This document shows positions 21,488 to 29,142 of a stretch of 36,203 bases of DNA, piece by piece. A program made the position numbers and the translations under genes. Source of the DNA: Anaerolineae bacterium. Its GTDB lineage: Bacteria > Chloroflexota > Anaerolineae > Epilineales > JAHCIE01. The DNA lies in NCBI GenBank assembly GCA_026129165.1, contig JAHCIP010000021.1, positions 1-36,203 on the forward strand, written 5' to 3'. The notes under the pieces are model-generated. The model searched no databases. It was not told the DNA's origin and was given only the letters and a program-made list of their open reading frames with translations. Every line of letters starts with the position of its first letter. Within the stretch, counting starts at the first letter, position 1.

Positions 21488-22246
21488 ATGACGACGGCGG
21501 ATGTGGAACTGTTTGCCGAACACCAAAATTTGCACGAGAAGCTGGCGACGCTGCTGGAAACCCAGATTCTGTCGGGCAAGGTCGCGGCGGGCGAAACCCT
21601 GCCCTCAGAGCGCGATATGGCCGAGCAGTATGGCCTGTCGCGGACTGTCGTGCGGGATGCCATGCGGCTGCTGGTGGCGCGGGGGCTGGTCGAGGTGCGG
21701 CAGGGCGTCGGCGCGATGGTCACGCACGACCAGCGCAAGTCCTTTGCCCAGTCCTTCAACCTGCTCCTCCGCCGCGGCGCGTACTCCAAGCTGGACATCA
21801 TGGAAGTGCGCCGCATCCTGGAACTGGAAATCGCCGCGCTGGCCGCCGAACGCCTGACCCCTGAGGCCGAGGCCGAACTGGCGGAAACCCTCCACCGTTA
21901 CCGGGAAGCGATGGACACTGACGACCGTCCCGCCGCCAGTGTGGCCCACAAACAGTTCCACGCCAGCCTGCTCCAGGCGACAGGTAACCGCATCCTGATT
22001 GACTTCCTGGACCCCTTTGTGGCGTTCAGCATGCCGTCGCAACTCTCGCTGGCCTCGCCCGCCGAGGGTATGACCGAGGACGAGCAACGCTGGGCCGATT
22101 TTAGGCGTCACGTCGCCATCTTCGAGGCAGTCGCTGCCCGTGACCCCGACGCCGCCCGTGCGGCCATGCGCGAGCACATCCGCCTGCCAGAGGAGCGCGT
22201 GCGGCGTGAGTTGGCGGGCGAGCGGCGCCCAGACGAGGGCCTATGA
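21488..22246 (+). CDS. GntR-family regulator, FadR subfamily (FCD domain)
   Basis: A 252-residue ligand-responsive repressor. The winged-helix DNA-binding domain is at about 15-80 (LPSERDMAEQYGLSRTVVRDAMRLLVARGLVEVRQGVG). The helical FCD effector domain is at about 97-235, with the metal-ligand histidines in AHKQFHASLL, RRHVAIFEAV and MREHI. FadR-type proteins usually sense an organic acid or amino acid and release the promoter of the catabolic genes next to them. The predicted operator at 21424-21442 fits this. The start could be ATG 21488 or GTG 21476, which has the better-placed AGAGGAG. The stop overlaps the next start as ATGA, so the operon is tightly coupled. Confidence 0.93.
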   Translation: MTTADVELFAEHQNLHEKLATLLETQILSGKVAAGETLPSERDMAEQYGLSRTVVRDAMRLLVARGLVEVRQGVGAMVTHDQRKSFAQSFNLLLRRGAYSKLDIMEVRRILELEIAALAAERLTPEAEAELAETLHRYREAMDTDDRPAASVAHKQFHASLLQATGNRILIDFLDPFVAFSMPSQLSLASPAEGMTEDEQRWADFRRHVAIFEAVAARDPDAARAAMREHIRLPEERVRRELAGERRPDEGL

Positions 22247-23175
22247 TAGCCTACGTCGTTCAACGTCTCATCGGTATCGTGGGCGTGCTGCTGGCCGTCT
22301 CGGTTATCACCTTCTTTATGATGCATGCCGTACCGGGCGGGCCGTTCGACGCGGCGCAGAAGCAGGAGATTCCGGTGCCGGAGAGCGTGCGCCAGGAGTT
22401 CCTCCGCAAATATCAGTTGGACCGCCCGCTGCCCGTCCAGTATGTCAGCTTTCTCGCCAGCGCCTTGCGGGGCGACTTTGGGCGGTCCTTCCGCGTGGAT
22501 GAGCCAGTCACGGAGTTCATCGGGCGCACCTGGCCGGTCACGCTGCGGCTCGGCCTCATCACGATGGCGATTGCCTTCCCCCTCGGCCTCATCGCCGGCA
22601 TGTTAGCCGCGCTGCGGCCTAACTCCTGGCTCGACTATCTGCTGTCCGTCGCTGTCGTCACCAATATCGTCACGCCGACGTTCGTGGTCGCCATCCTCCT
22701 CATCGTCGTTTTCTCGGTGCGGCTCCAATGGCTGCCGACTGGCGGCATTGGGACGTGGAAACACTGGGTGATGCCCATCCTGGCCTACAGCCTGGCGCCC
22801 ACCGCTGTCATCGCTCGCTACACCCGCGTCGCCATGCTTGAAGTCACCAATACCGACTTTATTCGGACGGCGCGGGCCAAGGGTCTGCATGAGCGAACCG
22901 TCATTGGCCGCCACGCCTTCAAGAACGCCCTCATTCCCCTGCTCACGATTATGGGGCCGCTGGCCGCCACGATGGTGACGGGGTCGTTCTTCATCGAGAC
23001 TATCTTCCGCATCCCCGGCATGGGCAACCAGTTGACCCTCGCCATCTACAACCGCGACTACCCGGTCATCATGACTCTGTCGCTGCTCTGGTCCACCGTC
23101 ATCGCCCTGACCTACCTGGCGACGGATCTTCTGTACGCCTGGATTGATCCTCGGGTTCGCCTCACAGGACGATAA
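22243..23175 (+). CDS. ABC transporter permease, DppB/OppB type
   Basis: A 310-residue inner-membrane permease with six hydrophobic segments, starting MIAYVVQRLIGIVGVLLAVSVI as in DppB proteins. The conserved N-terminal periplasmic loop contains ESVRQEFLRKYQLDRPLPVQY. The cytoplasmic EAA loop that touches the ATPase reads RTARAKGLHERTVIGRHAFKNALIPLLT (about 206-233). It forms the transport pore with the following permease. It begins inside the GntR stop codon (ATGA) and ends 2 bases before the next start. No ABC ATPase follows, so the ATP-binding subunits must come from another locus. Confidence 0.93.
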   Translation: MIAYVVQRLIGIVGVLLAVSVITFFMMHAVPGGPFDAAQKQEIPVPESVRQEFLRKYQLDRPLPVQYVSFLASALRGDFGRSFRVDEPVTEFIGRTWPVTLRLGLITMAIAFPLGLIAGMLAALRPNSWLDYLLSVAVVTNIVTPTFVVAILLIVVFSVRLQWLPTGGIGTWKHWVMPILAYSLAPTAVIARYTRVAMLEVTNTDFIRTARAKGLHERTVIGRHAFKNALIPLLTIMGPLAATMVTGSFFIETIFRIPGMGNQLTLAIYNRDYPVIMTLSLLWSTVIALTYLATDLLYAWIDPRVRLTGR

Positions 23176-23177
23176 GC

Positions 23178-24107
23178 ATGGCCTCCTCCGATCCGCAGGC
23201 TCTCTCGACCTCACCGAGCGCCGACGCCCGTCGGCTGGACACGCTCGGCGCCGGGCTGCGCCAGCGCAGTCTGTGGAGCGATGCCGCCCGCCGCTTCGCC
23301 CGCAACAAAGTGTCCGTGGTGGCGCTGGTCCTGGTGCTGCTGCTCATCGGGCTGGCCCTCTTCGCGCCCCTCCTGGCCTCCGAAGGCTATGATAACCAGG
23401 TCTACAGCCAGGCGTGGCGCTTTCCTTCATCCGAGCACATTATGGGGACCGACCCCTTTGGCCGCGATGTCCTGAGCCGCATCATCTGGGGGGCGCGTAT
23501 TAGCATGTTGGTGGCCCTGGTGGTCCAGGTCTCAGCCGTCCTGGTGGGCATCCCCATTGGGGCCATCGCTGGCTGGTATGGCGGCAAGCCGGACTACCTG
23601 CTCATGCGCGTCGTGGACGTCATGTCGGCCTTCCCGACGCTGCTGTTCGCCATCCTGCTGCTGAGTATCCTGGGCAGCGGCCTGGTCAACGTGCTCATTG
23701 CCATGGCGGTGACGCGCTGGATCAGCATCGCGCGGCTCGTACGCGGCCAGTTCTTCTCGCTGCGGGAGAAGGATTTTGTCGCCGCCAGCCAGGCCATCGG
23801 CGCGGGCAACGGTCGCATCATCCGCGCCCACCTGCTGCCCAATGCCCTCTCGCCGCTCATTGTCAACCTGACCCTCGGTATCCCGGAGGCCATCGTGGGC
23901 GAGGCGGGGCTGAGCTTCCTGGGTATTGGCGTCAACGCGCCCATGCCGAGTTGGGGCAAGATGCTCAACGAATACCTGCCCTCGCTGTCCACCCACTGGT
24001 ATCTCAGCGTGTTTCCGGCCCTGATGATTGCCCTGGCAATGTATGCCTTTACGCTGCTGGGCGACGGCCTCCGCGACGCCCTCGACCCTTCCGCCCAGCC
24101 ATCGTAG
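23178..24107 (+). CDS. ABC transporter permease, DppC/OppC type
   Basis: A 309-residue inner-membrane permease with the N-terminal OppC-N region (RSLWSDAARRFARNKVSVVALVLVLLLIGLALFAPLL) and HIMGTDPFGRDVLSRIIWGARISM, a stretch shared by nearly all DppC proteins. The EAA loop is VAASQAIGAGNGRIIRAHLLPNALSPLIV. Five more hydrophobic segments complete the domain. It pairs with the DppB-type protein just upstream. Its stop codon TAG lies within the GTAGGGG hairpin (24104-24133). Peptide, nickel or other amino-compound uptake is possible. Confidence 0.93.
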   Translation: MASSDPQALSTSPSADARRLDTLGAGLRQRSLWSDAARRFARNKVSVVALVLVLLLIGLALFAPLLASEGYDNQVYSQAWRFPSSEHIMGTDPFGRDVLSRIIWGARISMLVALVVQVSAVLVGIPIGAIAGWYGGKPDYLLMRVVDVMSAFPTLLFAILLLSILGSGLVNVLIAMAVTRWISIARLVRGQFFSLREKDFVAASQAIGAGNGRIIRAHLLPNALSPLIVNLTLGIPEAIVGEAGLSFLGIGVNAPMPSWGKMLNEYLPSLSTHWYLSVFPALMIALAMYAFTLLGDGLRDALDPSAQPS

Positions 24108-24133
24108 GGGTAACCCCCTGTGTTTACCCCTAC
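24104..24133 (+). repeat. Intercistronic hairpin with GTAGGGG ends
   Basis: Arms GTAGGGGTAA (24104-24113) and TTACCCCTAC (24124-24133) form a perfect 10-bp stem with a 10-base loop. It begins within the permease stop codon and lies before the binding-protein gene. Such hairpins often protect the upstream mRNA or damp expression. It matches the ends of the elements at 1342-1379 and 30201-30337. Confidence 0.6.
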
Positions 24134-24175
24134 CCGTTCATCATTCACACCGAATCGCAGAGAGGAGAATGAGCC

Positions 24176-25975
24176 ATGTCGGTCCGAACGCTACGCTGGA
24201 CCCTGTCCGTTCTGTGCCTGCTGACCGCCCTGACCGCGCTGGCGGCGTGCAGCAGCGCCGCGACACCCGCCCCACAGGTGGCCCCCACGCAAGCGGCGAA
24301 GGCCCCGGAGCCGGCCAAAGCCACCGAGGCGCCCAAGCCCGCCCAACCCACTACGGCCCCGGCTGCCCAGCCGACGGCGGTTCCGGCCACCAAAGCCGCC
24401 GAGCAGCCGAAAGCCGCCACCTCGGGTAGCCTGCCCGCCGGCGCCGCCCCAGCCGATAAGCAGGTCTTCCGCACCATTGGCATCGAGGGCAAGCACTTCG
24501 ACACGAGCCGCAACACCTACGAGGCCAACGGCATGGGCCTGCCGGCCTGGGAACCCCTGGTCAATGTGGGCGGCGACTTGAAGATTCGGCCCGGCGCGGC
24601 GGACCGCTGGGAGACGTCGGCCGACGGCCTGAAGTGGACGTTCTATCTCCGCAAGACCGCCAAGTGGAGCGACGGCTCGCCCGTCACCGCCCAGGACTGG
24701 GTCTACACCTTCCAGCGTGCGCTGAAGAAGGAAACCGCCAACCCCTACGCCTGGTTCTACGCCAGCATCAATAACGCCGCTGACCTCACCGCGGGCAAGA
24801 TTACCGACGTCGCCCAGTTGGGTGTCCGCGCGGTGGACGACACCACCCTGGAGTTCACGACCAAGGCGCCGACGCCGTACTTCCTGCAAATCCTGGCCTT
24901 CCCGACCTCGGTGCCCGTGCAGAAGAAGGTGGTGGAGAAGGAAGGCGACGCCTGGGCCTCCAAGGTTGAGACGGCCATCAGCAACGGCCCCTTCAAGATT
25001 TCCGAGTGGAAGAAGGGTCAGAGCTACACTCTGGTCAAGAACCCGGAGTATAACGGCCCCAACCCGGCCAAGCTCGAAAAGGTGGTCGTCCAGTTCATCC
25101 CCCAGTCCTCGACGCCACCGACACTCCAGATGTACCAGGCCAACGAGATTGACTACACCAGCGTGGACCCGACCCTGCTGCCGCAGGCGCTGGCGAACCC
25201 GGCCTTCAAGGACCAACTGGACGTCTTCCCCAACTTTGTCACCTACTATATGTACTTCAACACCGACCAGCCGCCGTTCAACGACAAGCGCGTGCGCCAG
25301 GCGTTCTCGCACGCCATTGATCGCGAGTCCATCGCTACCCAGGTGATGCAAGGGCTGGACCTGCCCGCCTACACCCACCTGCCGCCGGGCTTCCTGTGCA
25401 ACCAGGCCAACGACCCGGACGTGCGCAAGATTCAGGCGTATGACCCGGCGCTGGCGAAGAAGCTCATGGCCGACGCCGGCTTCCCCGACGGCAAGGGCTT
25501 CCCGCAGCTTGAACTCTGGATTCGCCAGGGGCAGGTCGCCCGCGAGGCCGAGGCCGTCCAGAGGATGCTCAAGCAGAACCTGGGCGTGGATGTGACGGTC
25601 AAAGATGTGGAGCGCAGCCTGTACATGCAGAAGTTGGGCGCCAAGGAAATTACCCTGGGCCTGATCCAGTGGTACTACGACTACGCCGACCCAACCAACT
25701 TCATGGACTGGTGGACGACGGGCGCGCGCCACACCTGGAAGAACGAGGAGTTCAATACCCTGGTTAAGGCCGCCGGCACCGAACTGGACCAAACCAAGCG
25801 CTGTAAGATGTACAACCAGGCCGAGCGTATCCTCATCGAGGACGTGGGCGCCGTATTCGTGGCGCACCCCTCGATGGGCGAGTTGTGGAAGCCGAACGTC
25901 GCGGGCCTCCAGGCCAACCCCGACGGCAAGCGGGTTCACTACCCGATCATGTTCTCCGACATCTTCATGAAGTAA
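24176..25975 (+). CDS. ABC transporter substrate-binding lipoprotein (family 5)
   Basis: A 599-residue extracytoplasmic lipoprotein. The signal peptide ends in the lipobox ALAAC, with C25 the lipidated residue. A long flexible linker (about 26-95) of Ala, Pro, Thr and Lys follows, as often seen in Chloroflexota. The binding domain starts near KQVFRTIGIEGKHFDTSRN, with the usual family-5 features: GLKWTFYLRKTAKWSDGSPVTAQDWVYTFQRAL, NGPFKISEWKKGQSYTLVKNPEY and FNTDQPPFNDKRVRQAFSHAIDRE. It delivers its ligand to the two permeases upstream. GAGAGGAG precedes the ATG, and it is the most highly ordered coding sequence of the operon. Ligand unknown, perhaps a peptide or a basic compound given the operon's PLP enzyme. 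Confidence 0.95.
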   Translation: MSVRTLRWTLSVLCLLTALTALAACSSAATPAPQVAPTQAAKAPEPAKATEAPKPAQPTTAPAAQPTAVPATKAAEQPKAATSGSLPAGAAPADKQVFRTIGIEGKHFDTSRNTYEANGMGLPAWEPLVNVGGDLKIRPGAADRWETSADGLKWTFYLRKTAKWSDGSPVTAQDWVYTFQRALKKETANPYAWFYASINNAADLTAGKITDVAQLGVRAVDDTTLEFTTKAPTPYFLQILAFPTSVPVQKKVVEKEGDAWASKVETAISNGPFKISEWKKGQSYTLVKNPEYNGPNPAKLEKVVVQFIPQSSTPPTLQMYQANEIDYTSVDPTLLPQALANPAFKDQLDVFPNFVTYYMYFNTDQPPFNDKRVRQAFSHAIDRESIATQVMQGLDLPAYTHLPPGFLCNQANDPDVRKIQAYDPALAKKLMADAGFPDGKGFPQLELWIRQGQVAREAEAVQRMLKQNLGVDVTVKDVERSLYMQKLGAKEITLGLIQWYYDYADPTNFMDWWTTGARHTWKNEEFNTLVKAAGTELDQTKRCKMYNQAERILIEDVGAVFVAHPSMGELWKPNVAGLQANPDGKRVHYPIMFSDIFMK

Positions 25976-25989
25976 CCCTGGAGAATGGC

Positions 25990-27135
25990 ATGGCTGTGGC
26001 GCGACTCCGCCAAGCGCTGCCCCTCACGCAGCGCTGTACCTACTTCCAAACCGGCTCCCTCGGTCCTACCCCTGCCCCGGCCCTCGACGAGATGGCGCAG
26101 GCGCGGGCGGAGTTGCAGTGGCGCGGCCCGGCCGCCCTCGACCTGCTTAGAAAATGGTTGCAGCGTGGTGAGACCGCCCGCAGCGGTCTCGCCGCGCTGC
26201 TCGGCGTGACCCCGGATAATATCGCCTGGACCGTCAACACCTCGCAAGGCATTCGCGACGTCGTGCGGGGCCTGGGCTGGGCGGCTGGGGATGAAATTCT
26301 GACCTCGGACCTGGAGCATGTGGGCACGCGGGGGCTGTGGGAGGGTCTGACGCAAGCGTTGGGGGTGCGCGTGCGGGTCGTCGCCGCCGGCGCGACGGAC
26401 GATGGGTTCCTGGAGCGCCTGCGCCGAGCGTATTCACCCCGCACGCGGCTGCTGTTCCTTTCCCACGTCTCGTGCGTCAACGGCCAGCGACTTCCCATCG
26501 CCCAGGCCATTGCCGACGCCCGCGAGCGCGGGGTGCTCACGGCGATGGATGGGGCGCAAGCGGTGGGGCAGTTCGCGGTCAACGTGGCCGAGCTGGGCGC
26601 GGACTTCTACATTGGCTCGGCCCACAAGTGGCTGCTGGGGCCGATGGGCTTAGGCTACGTCGTCGTCGCGCCTTCGGCCTTGGCGCAGTTCAACCCGGCC
26701 CTGACGCCGCTCGACCCCGCGCCCGACGCGGTCCCTCTCTCGGCGGCCCGCCGCGCCGAAGTCGGCACGACCGACGTGAGCCTGCGCGTCGGTCTGGCGC
26801 GAACCCTCGAGCTCCTGGCCGAGGTCGGCTGGGACGTTCTCGAAGACCAGATGCGTCAGGTGACGGCCTGTCTGCGGGCGGGGTTAGCTGAACTGCCCGG
26901 CGTCCAGACTCTAGCCCCTCTCCCCTGGCTCCACTCCTCCGCCATCACCAGCTTCGTGGTCCAGGGCTGGGACGCGGCGCGGCATCAGGCTCTCGTGGAC
27001 GAGCTATACGCTACCGAGCGCATCATTATCAAGTTTCAGCCCGAGTTCGCCGGGATTCGCGTCTCCACTGCCGGCTTCAATACCCAGGACGACGTGGATC
27101 ACCTGCTGACCGCCCTCCGCCCGCGCCTCCCGTAA
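25990..27135 (+). CDS. Class V aminotransferase-like PLP enzyme
   Basis: A 381-residue cytoplasmic enzyme of the cysteine desulfurase / isopenicillin N epimerase group. Visible features are the N-terminal TYFQTGSLGPTPAPALDEM, the cofactor-binding segment TVNTSQGIRDVV, MDGAQAVGQ with D187 and Q190, and IGSAHKWLLGPMGLGY with the Schiff-base lysine K213. Near the C-terminus is KFQPEFAGIRVSTAGFNT with the carboxylate-binding arginine. The exact reaction (epimerase, lyase or transamination) is not readable. It starts 15 bases after the binding-protein stop, with TGGAG 6 bases upstream, so it is the last gene of the GntR operon and probably acts on the imported compound. The frame extending upstream to 25885 is a shadow. 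Confidence 0.9.
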   Translation: MAVARLRQALPLTQRCTYFQTGSLGPTPAPALDEMAQARAELQWRGPAALDLLRKWLQRGETARSGLAALLGVTPDNIAWTVNTSQGIRDVVRGLGWAAGDEILTSDLEHVGTRGLWEGLTQALGVRVRVVAAGATDDGFLERLRRAYSPRTRLLFLSHVSCVNGQRLPIAQAIADARERGVLTAMDGAQAVGQFAVNVAELGADFYIGSAHKWLLGPMGLGYVVVAPSALAQFNPALTPLDPAPDAVPLSAARRAEVGTTDVSLRVGLARTLELLAEVGWDVLEDQMRQVTACLRAGLAELPGVQTLAPLPWLHSSAITSFVVQGWDAARHQALVDELYATERIIIKFQPEFAGIRVSTAGFNTQDDVDHLLTALRPRLP

Positions 27136-27141
27136 CTGCCC

Positions 27142-28194
27142 CTAGCGCATCGTCCGCGCGTAGTCCAGCGCCCTGGCCGTCTCCACCTGCCACATGGCCG
27201 ACGAACTGTAGGGCTTAAAGCCTAGCTCGTGGTTGATGCGCAACATGGCGGCGTTGGAGTCCGCGTTATGGGTGCGGACGAAGCGCACCGGCGGCCGTTC
27301 GCGCATCACCTTGTCCAGCATGGCTGCCTTGAGCCACCGCCCCAGCCCCCGATGGCGGTACTGGGGAAAGACGCCGGTATTTCCCTGACTGAGCAGTTCG
27401 GGCCGGCTCGGATTCCAGGCCACATCGGTAAACCCGGCCAGCGCCCCCGTCGCCCGGTCTCGTACATAGAGCGTCCAGTGGTCGGCGCCCGTGACAAGAA
27501 TCTGCTGTTGCAGCTGGCGGACCTGCTCTGGCGTGAAGTGGAAATCTTCCGTCTGGAGCGTGCCGCGTGGTTGGGAGTTCATTACCTCGTAGAGGGCGGC
27601 AATCTCCTCAAGCTGGCTCTCCGGATACTCGCCCTCCCACAGCCCAAGCTCGAAGTCGTCGGCCAGGCTCGCCGCCTGGTCAAGCCAGCGTTGGAGCAGG
27701 TCGCGATCCAGGTCTCGCAGGTCAAGCTGGTTGGTGTGGCCTTCCAGTCCTTTGTGTCCCCCCACCCGTTCCATAAACGCCTCACCGGCCGGGATACGGC
27801 CATGCGTCCCGATGAGCATCAGGCTGCGGCCCTCGCGCTCGGCGACCTCGGCCAGCAGTCCCAGCAGACGCTTGCCCAGCCCCTGCCGCCGGTACTCCGG
27901 CAGCACTTCCAACTCGACCTGCGCCAGGCGCCGGTTCTCCTCCAGGCTGACGGTAACGACCGTGCCGCGGCCGATCAGGGCCGTGTGGTTCGGGTTCCAC
28001 ACCCCATAGAAGGTGAGCTGGATGAAAGGCGGCTGGCTCCGCCAGCGGGCCAGGTTTTCCTCGAAGGGGATGGGCGGGTCGTCGGGCTGACGCTCGGCGC
28101 GCATCTTGCTAAAGAGATGGTGGACAAGGGCGAGTTCGGCGTCCGACGCCGTCTTGAGGTCGAGCGACTCGATAGCCAGAGTGGATGTGTTCAT
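27142..28194 (-). CDS. Tandem GNAT N-acetyltransferase
   Basis: A 350-residue protein made of two GNAT domains. The N-terminal one (about 7-170) has acetyl-CoA-binding motif A in VELEVLPEYRRQGLGKRLL, and the C-terminal one (about 195-345) has NTGVFPQYRHRGLGRWLK followed by VRFVRTHNADSNAAMLRINHELGF, which is well conserved. The two RxxGLG sites suggest both can bind acetyl-CoA, but the first domain ends less typically. It transfers an acetyl group to a small amine or antibiotic-like acceptor, not identifiable. The closest pattern I recall is the mycothiol synthase (MshD)-like double GNAT. AAGGAG lies 7 bases before the ATG. The gene is convergent with the PLP enzyme (6-base gap). Confidence 0.9.
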   Translation of the reverse strand: MNTSTLAIESLDLKTASDAELALVHHLFSKMRAERQPDDPPIPFEENLARWRSQPPFIQLTFYGVWNPNHTALIGRGTVVTVSLEENRRLAQVELEVLPEYRRQGLGKRLLGLLAEVAEREGRSLMLIGTHGRIPAGEAFMERVGGHKGLEGHTNQLDLRDLDRDLLQRWLDQAASLADDFELGLWEGEYPESQLEEIAALYEVMNSQPRGTLQTEDFHFTPEQVRQLQQQILVTGADHWTLYVRDRATGALAGFTDVAWNPSRPELLSQGNTGVFPQYRHRGLGRWLKAAMLDKVMRERPPVRFVRTHNADSNAAMLRINHELGFKPYSSSAMWQVETARALDYARTMR

Positions 28195-28302
28195 GCCGGA
28201 ACTCCTTCTTCGGCAGCCGCGTGGTCGAAGGTCTGTTAAGCGCAGGCTACATCGCTCTATGATACACCACTCTACGCCGTTCGGAGCACGGGGTTGCAGC
28301 CG

Positions 28303-28344
28303 AAAAAGCGATGAGGCGGGCGCTGGTAAGCCCAGCGTCCCGCC
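28303..28344 (-). terminator. Rho-independent terminator of the IscA-type gene
   Basis: Minus strand: arms 28332-28344 and 28315-28326 pair over 12 bases with one extra base and a 5-base loop, followed by a T-run (28303-28307). It lies 29 bases after the IscA-type stop and before the GNAT gene on the same strand. Confidence 0.7.
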
Positions 28345-28372
28345 CCATCATATAAGTGCGAAGGGAGCTTTT

Positions 28373-28771
28373 TTAGTGACCGCAGCCGCAGCCGCCACCG
28401 GACGGAGCCGCCCCCGCCTGACCCGACGTGCGGAAGGAGTGACCGCAGCCGCAGCTCGATACCGCGTTAGGGTTGTCAATGCGGAAGCCGCCGCCCATCA
28501 ACGTCTCGGTGTAGTCAATCACCGCGCCGCTGAGGTACATGGCGCTGATCTGGTCCACAAAGACCTTGACGCCGTCCTGCTCGATGATTTCGTCGCCGTC
28601 TTCAGATTGGTCCTCGAAGGCCATGCCATACGACAGGCCGCTGCAACCGCCGCCCTGGACAAAGACGCGCAGGCCATGCTGCGTGAGGCCCTTCGCCTCC
28701 AGGAGGCCGCGAATCTTGTGGGCCGCGATAGGTGTGATATTCACGACCCCTTCATGCACCATTTCCATCAT
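28373..28771 (-). CDS. IscA/ErpA-type iron-sulfur cluster carrier with extended tail
   Basis: A 132-residue A-type carrier (HesB/IscA/ErpA family) that binds and delivers Fe-S clusters in the cytoplasm. The three conserved cysteines are C43 (GGGCSG) and C107 and C109 (SSCGCGHSF). The central region GVKVFVDQISAMYLSGAVIDY is typical. Unlike most members it has a 23-residue C-terminal extension ending GGGCGCGH, adding C128 and C130 in a second C-x-C-x-H motif. The start is MMEM with GAGGAG 7 bases upstream. The gene has its own promoter (28827-28855) and terminator. No other Fe-S assembly gene lies nearby. Confidence 0.93.
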   Translation of the reverse strand: MMEMVHEGVVNITPIAAHKIRGLLEAKGLTQHGLRVFVQGGGCSGLSYGMAFEDQSEDGDEIIEQDGVKVFVDQISAMYLSGAVIDYTETLMGGGFRIDNPNAVSSCGCGHSFRTSGQAGAAPSGGGCGCGH

Positions 28772-28826
28772 GTCTTTGCTCCTCTACGTGGATACGGGCG
28801 AGCACGAATCGTCCCGCACTCAAGCT

Positions 28827-28855
28827 ATTATAGCCGGCGCCAGGCCAAACGTCAA
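28827..28855 (-). promoter_or_regulatory. Near-consensus promoter of the Fe-S carrier gene
   Basis: Minus strand TTGACG (28850-28855), 17 bases, TATAAT (28827-28832), giving a leader of about 50 bases before GAGGAG. Confidence 0.75.
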
Positions 28856-28953
28856 TAACTATGACTAGGATGATAAAAAGGGGGGAGTCTTACGCATCTA
28901 ATCCCCGCCTTGAATCGTAATGTTAGATAGGCGAAGTTTTTTAGCCCGGGCTA

Positions 28954-28982
28954 TTGACAGTGTTACGGGTGTATTGTATAAT
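28954..28982 (+). promoter_or_regulatory. Perfect consensus promoter of the zinc-ribbon sigma factor
   Basis: TTGACA (28954-28959), 17 bases, TATAAT (28977-28982) preceded by TG. Together with the leader that follows, this makes a strong, probably constitutive promoter. The stretch 28856-28953 holds nothing else that I recognise. Confidence 0.8.
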
Positions 28983-28988
28983 GTTTGT

Positions 28989-29142
28989 AAAAACATTGCG
29001 CGTTACGAGATTGATTAATATTTAATTAAGAACATAACGGTTCTTCTAAAGAACGGTAAGCCAGGCGGGCGACGTGGCATCTAAACGATAGCGGCTCGTG
29101 GCCTGATGGATTAGCCAGGTCCGTGTACCGATGGAGGACGTG
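28989..29142 (+). other. Long A+T-rich leader of the sigma-factor mRNA
   Basis: About 150 bases lie between the predicted start of transcription and the ATG. The first half is strikingly A+T-rich (AATATTTAATTAAG around 29019-29030), unlike the GC-rich surroundings. A small perfect hairpin, GTTCTT/AAGAAC with loop CTA (29040-29054), follows. A regulatory role is possible. No reading frame in it looks like a gene. Confidence 0.45.

Noticed and set aside
24191..25939. 582-residue open frame on the minus strand
   Set aside because: Mirror of the binding-protein gene. The plus-strand frame has a lipobox, domain motifs and ribosome-binding site, while the minus frame is a GC-rich shadow.
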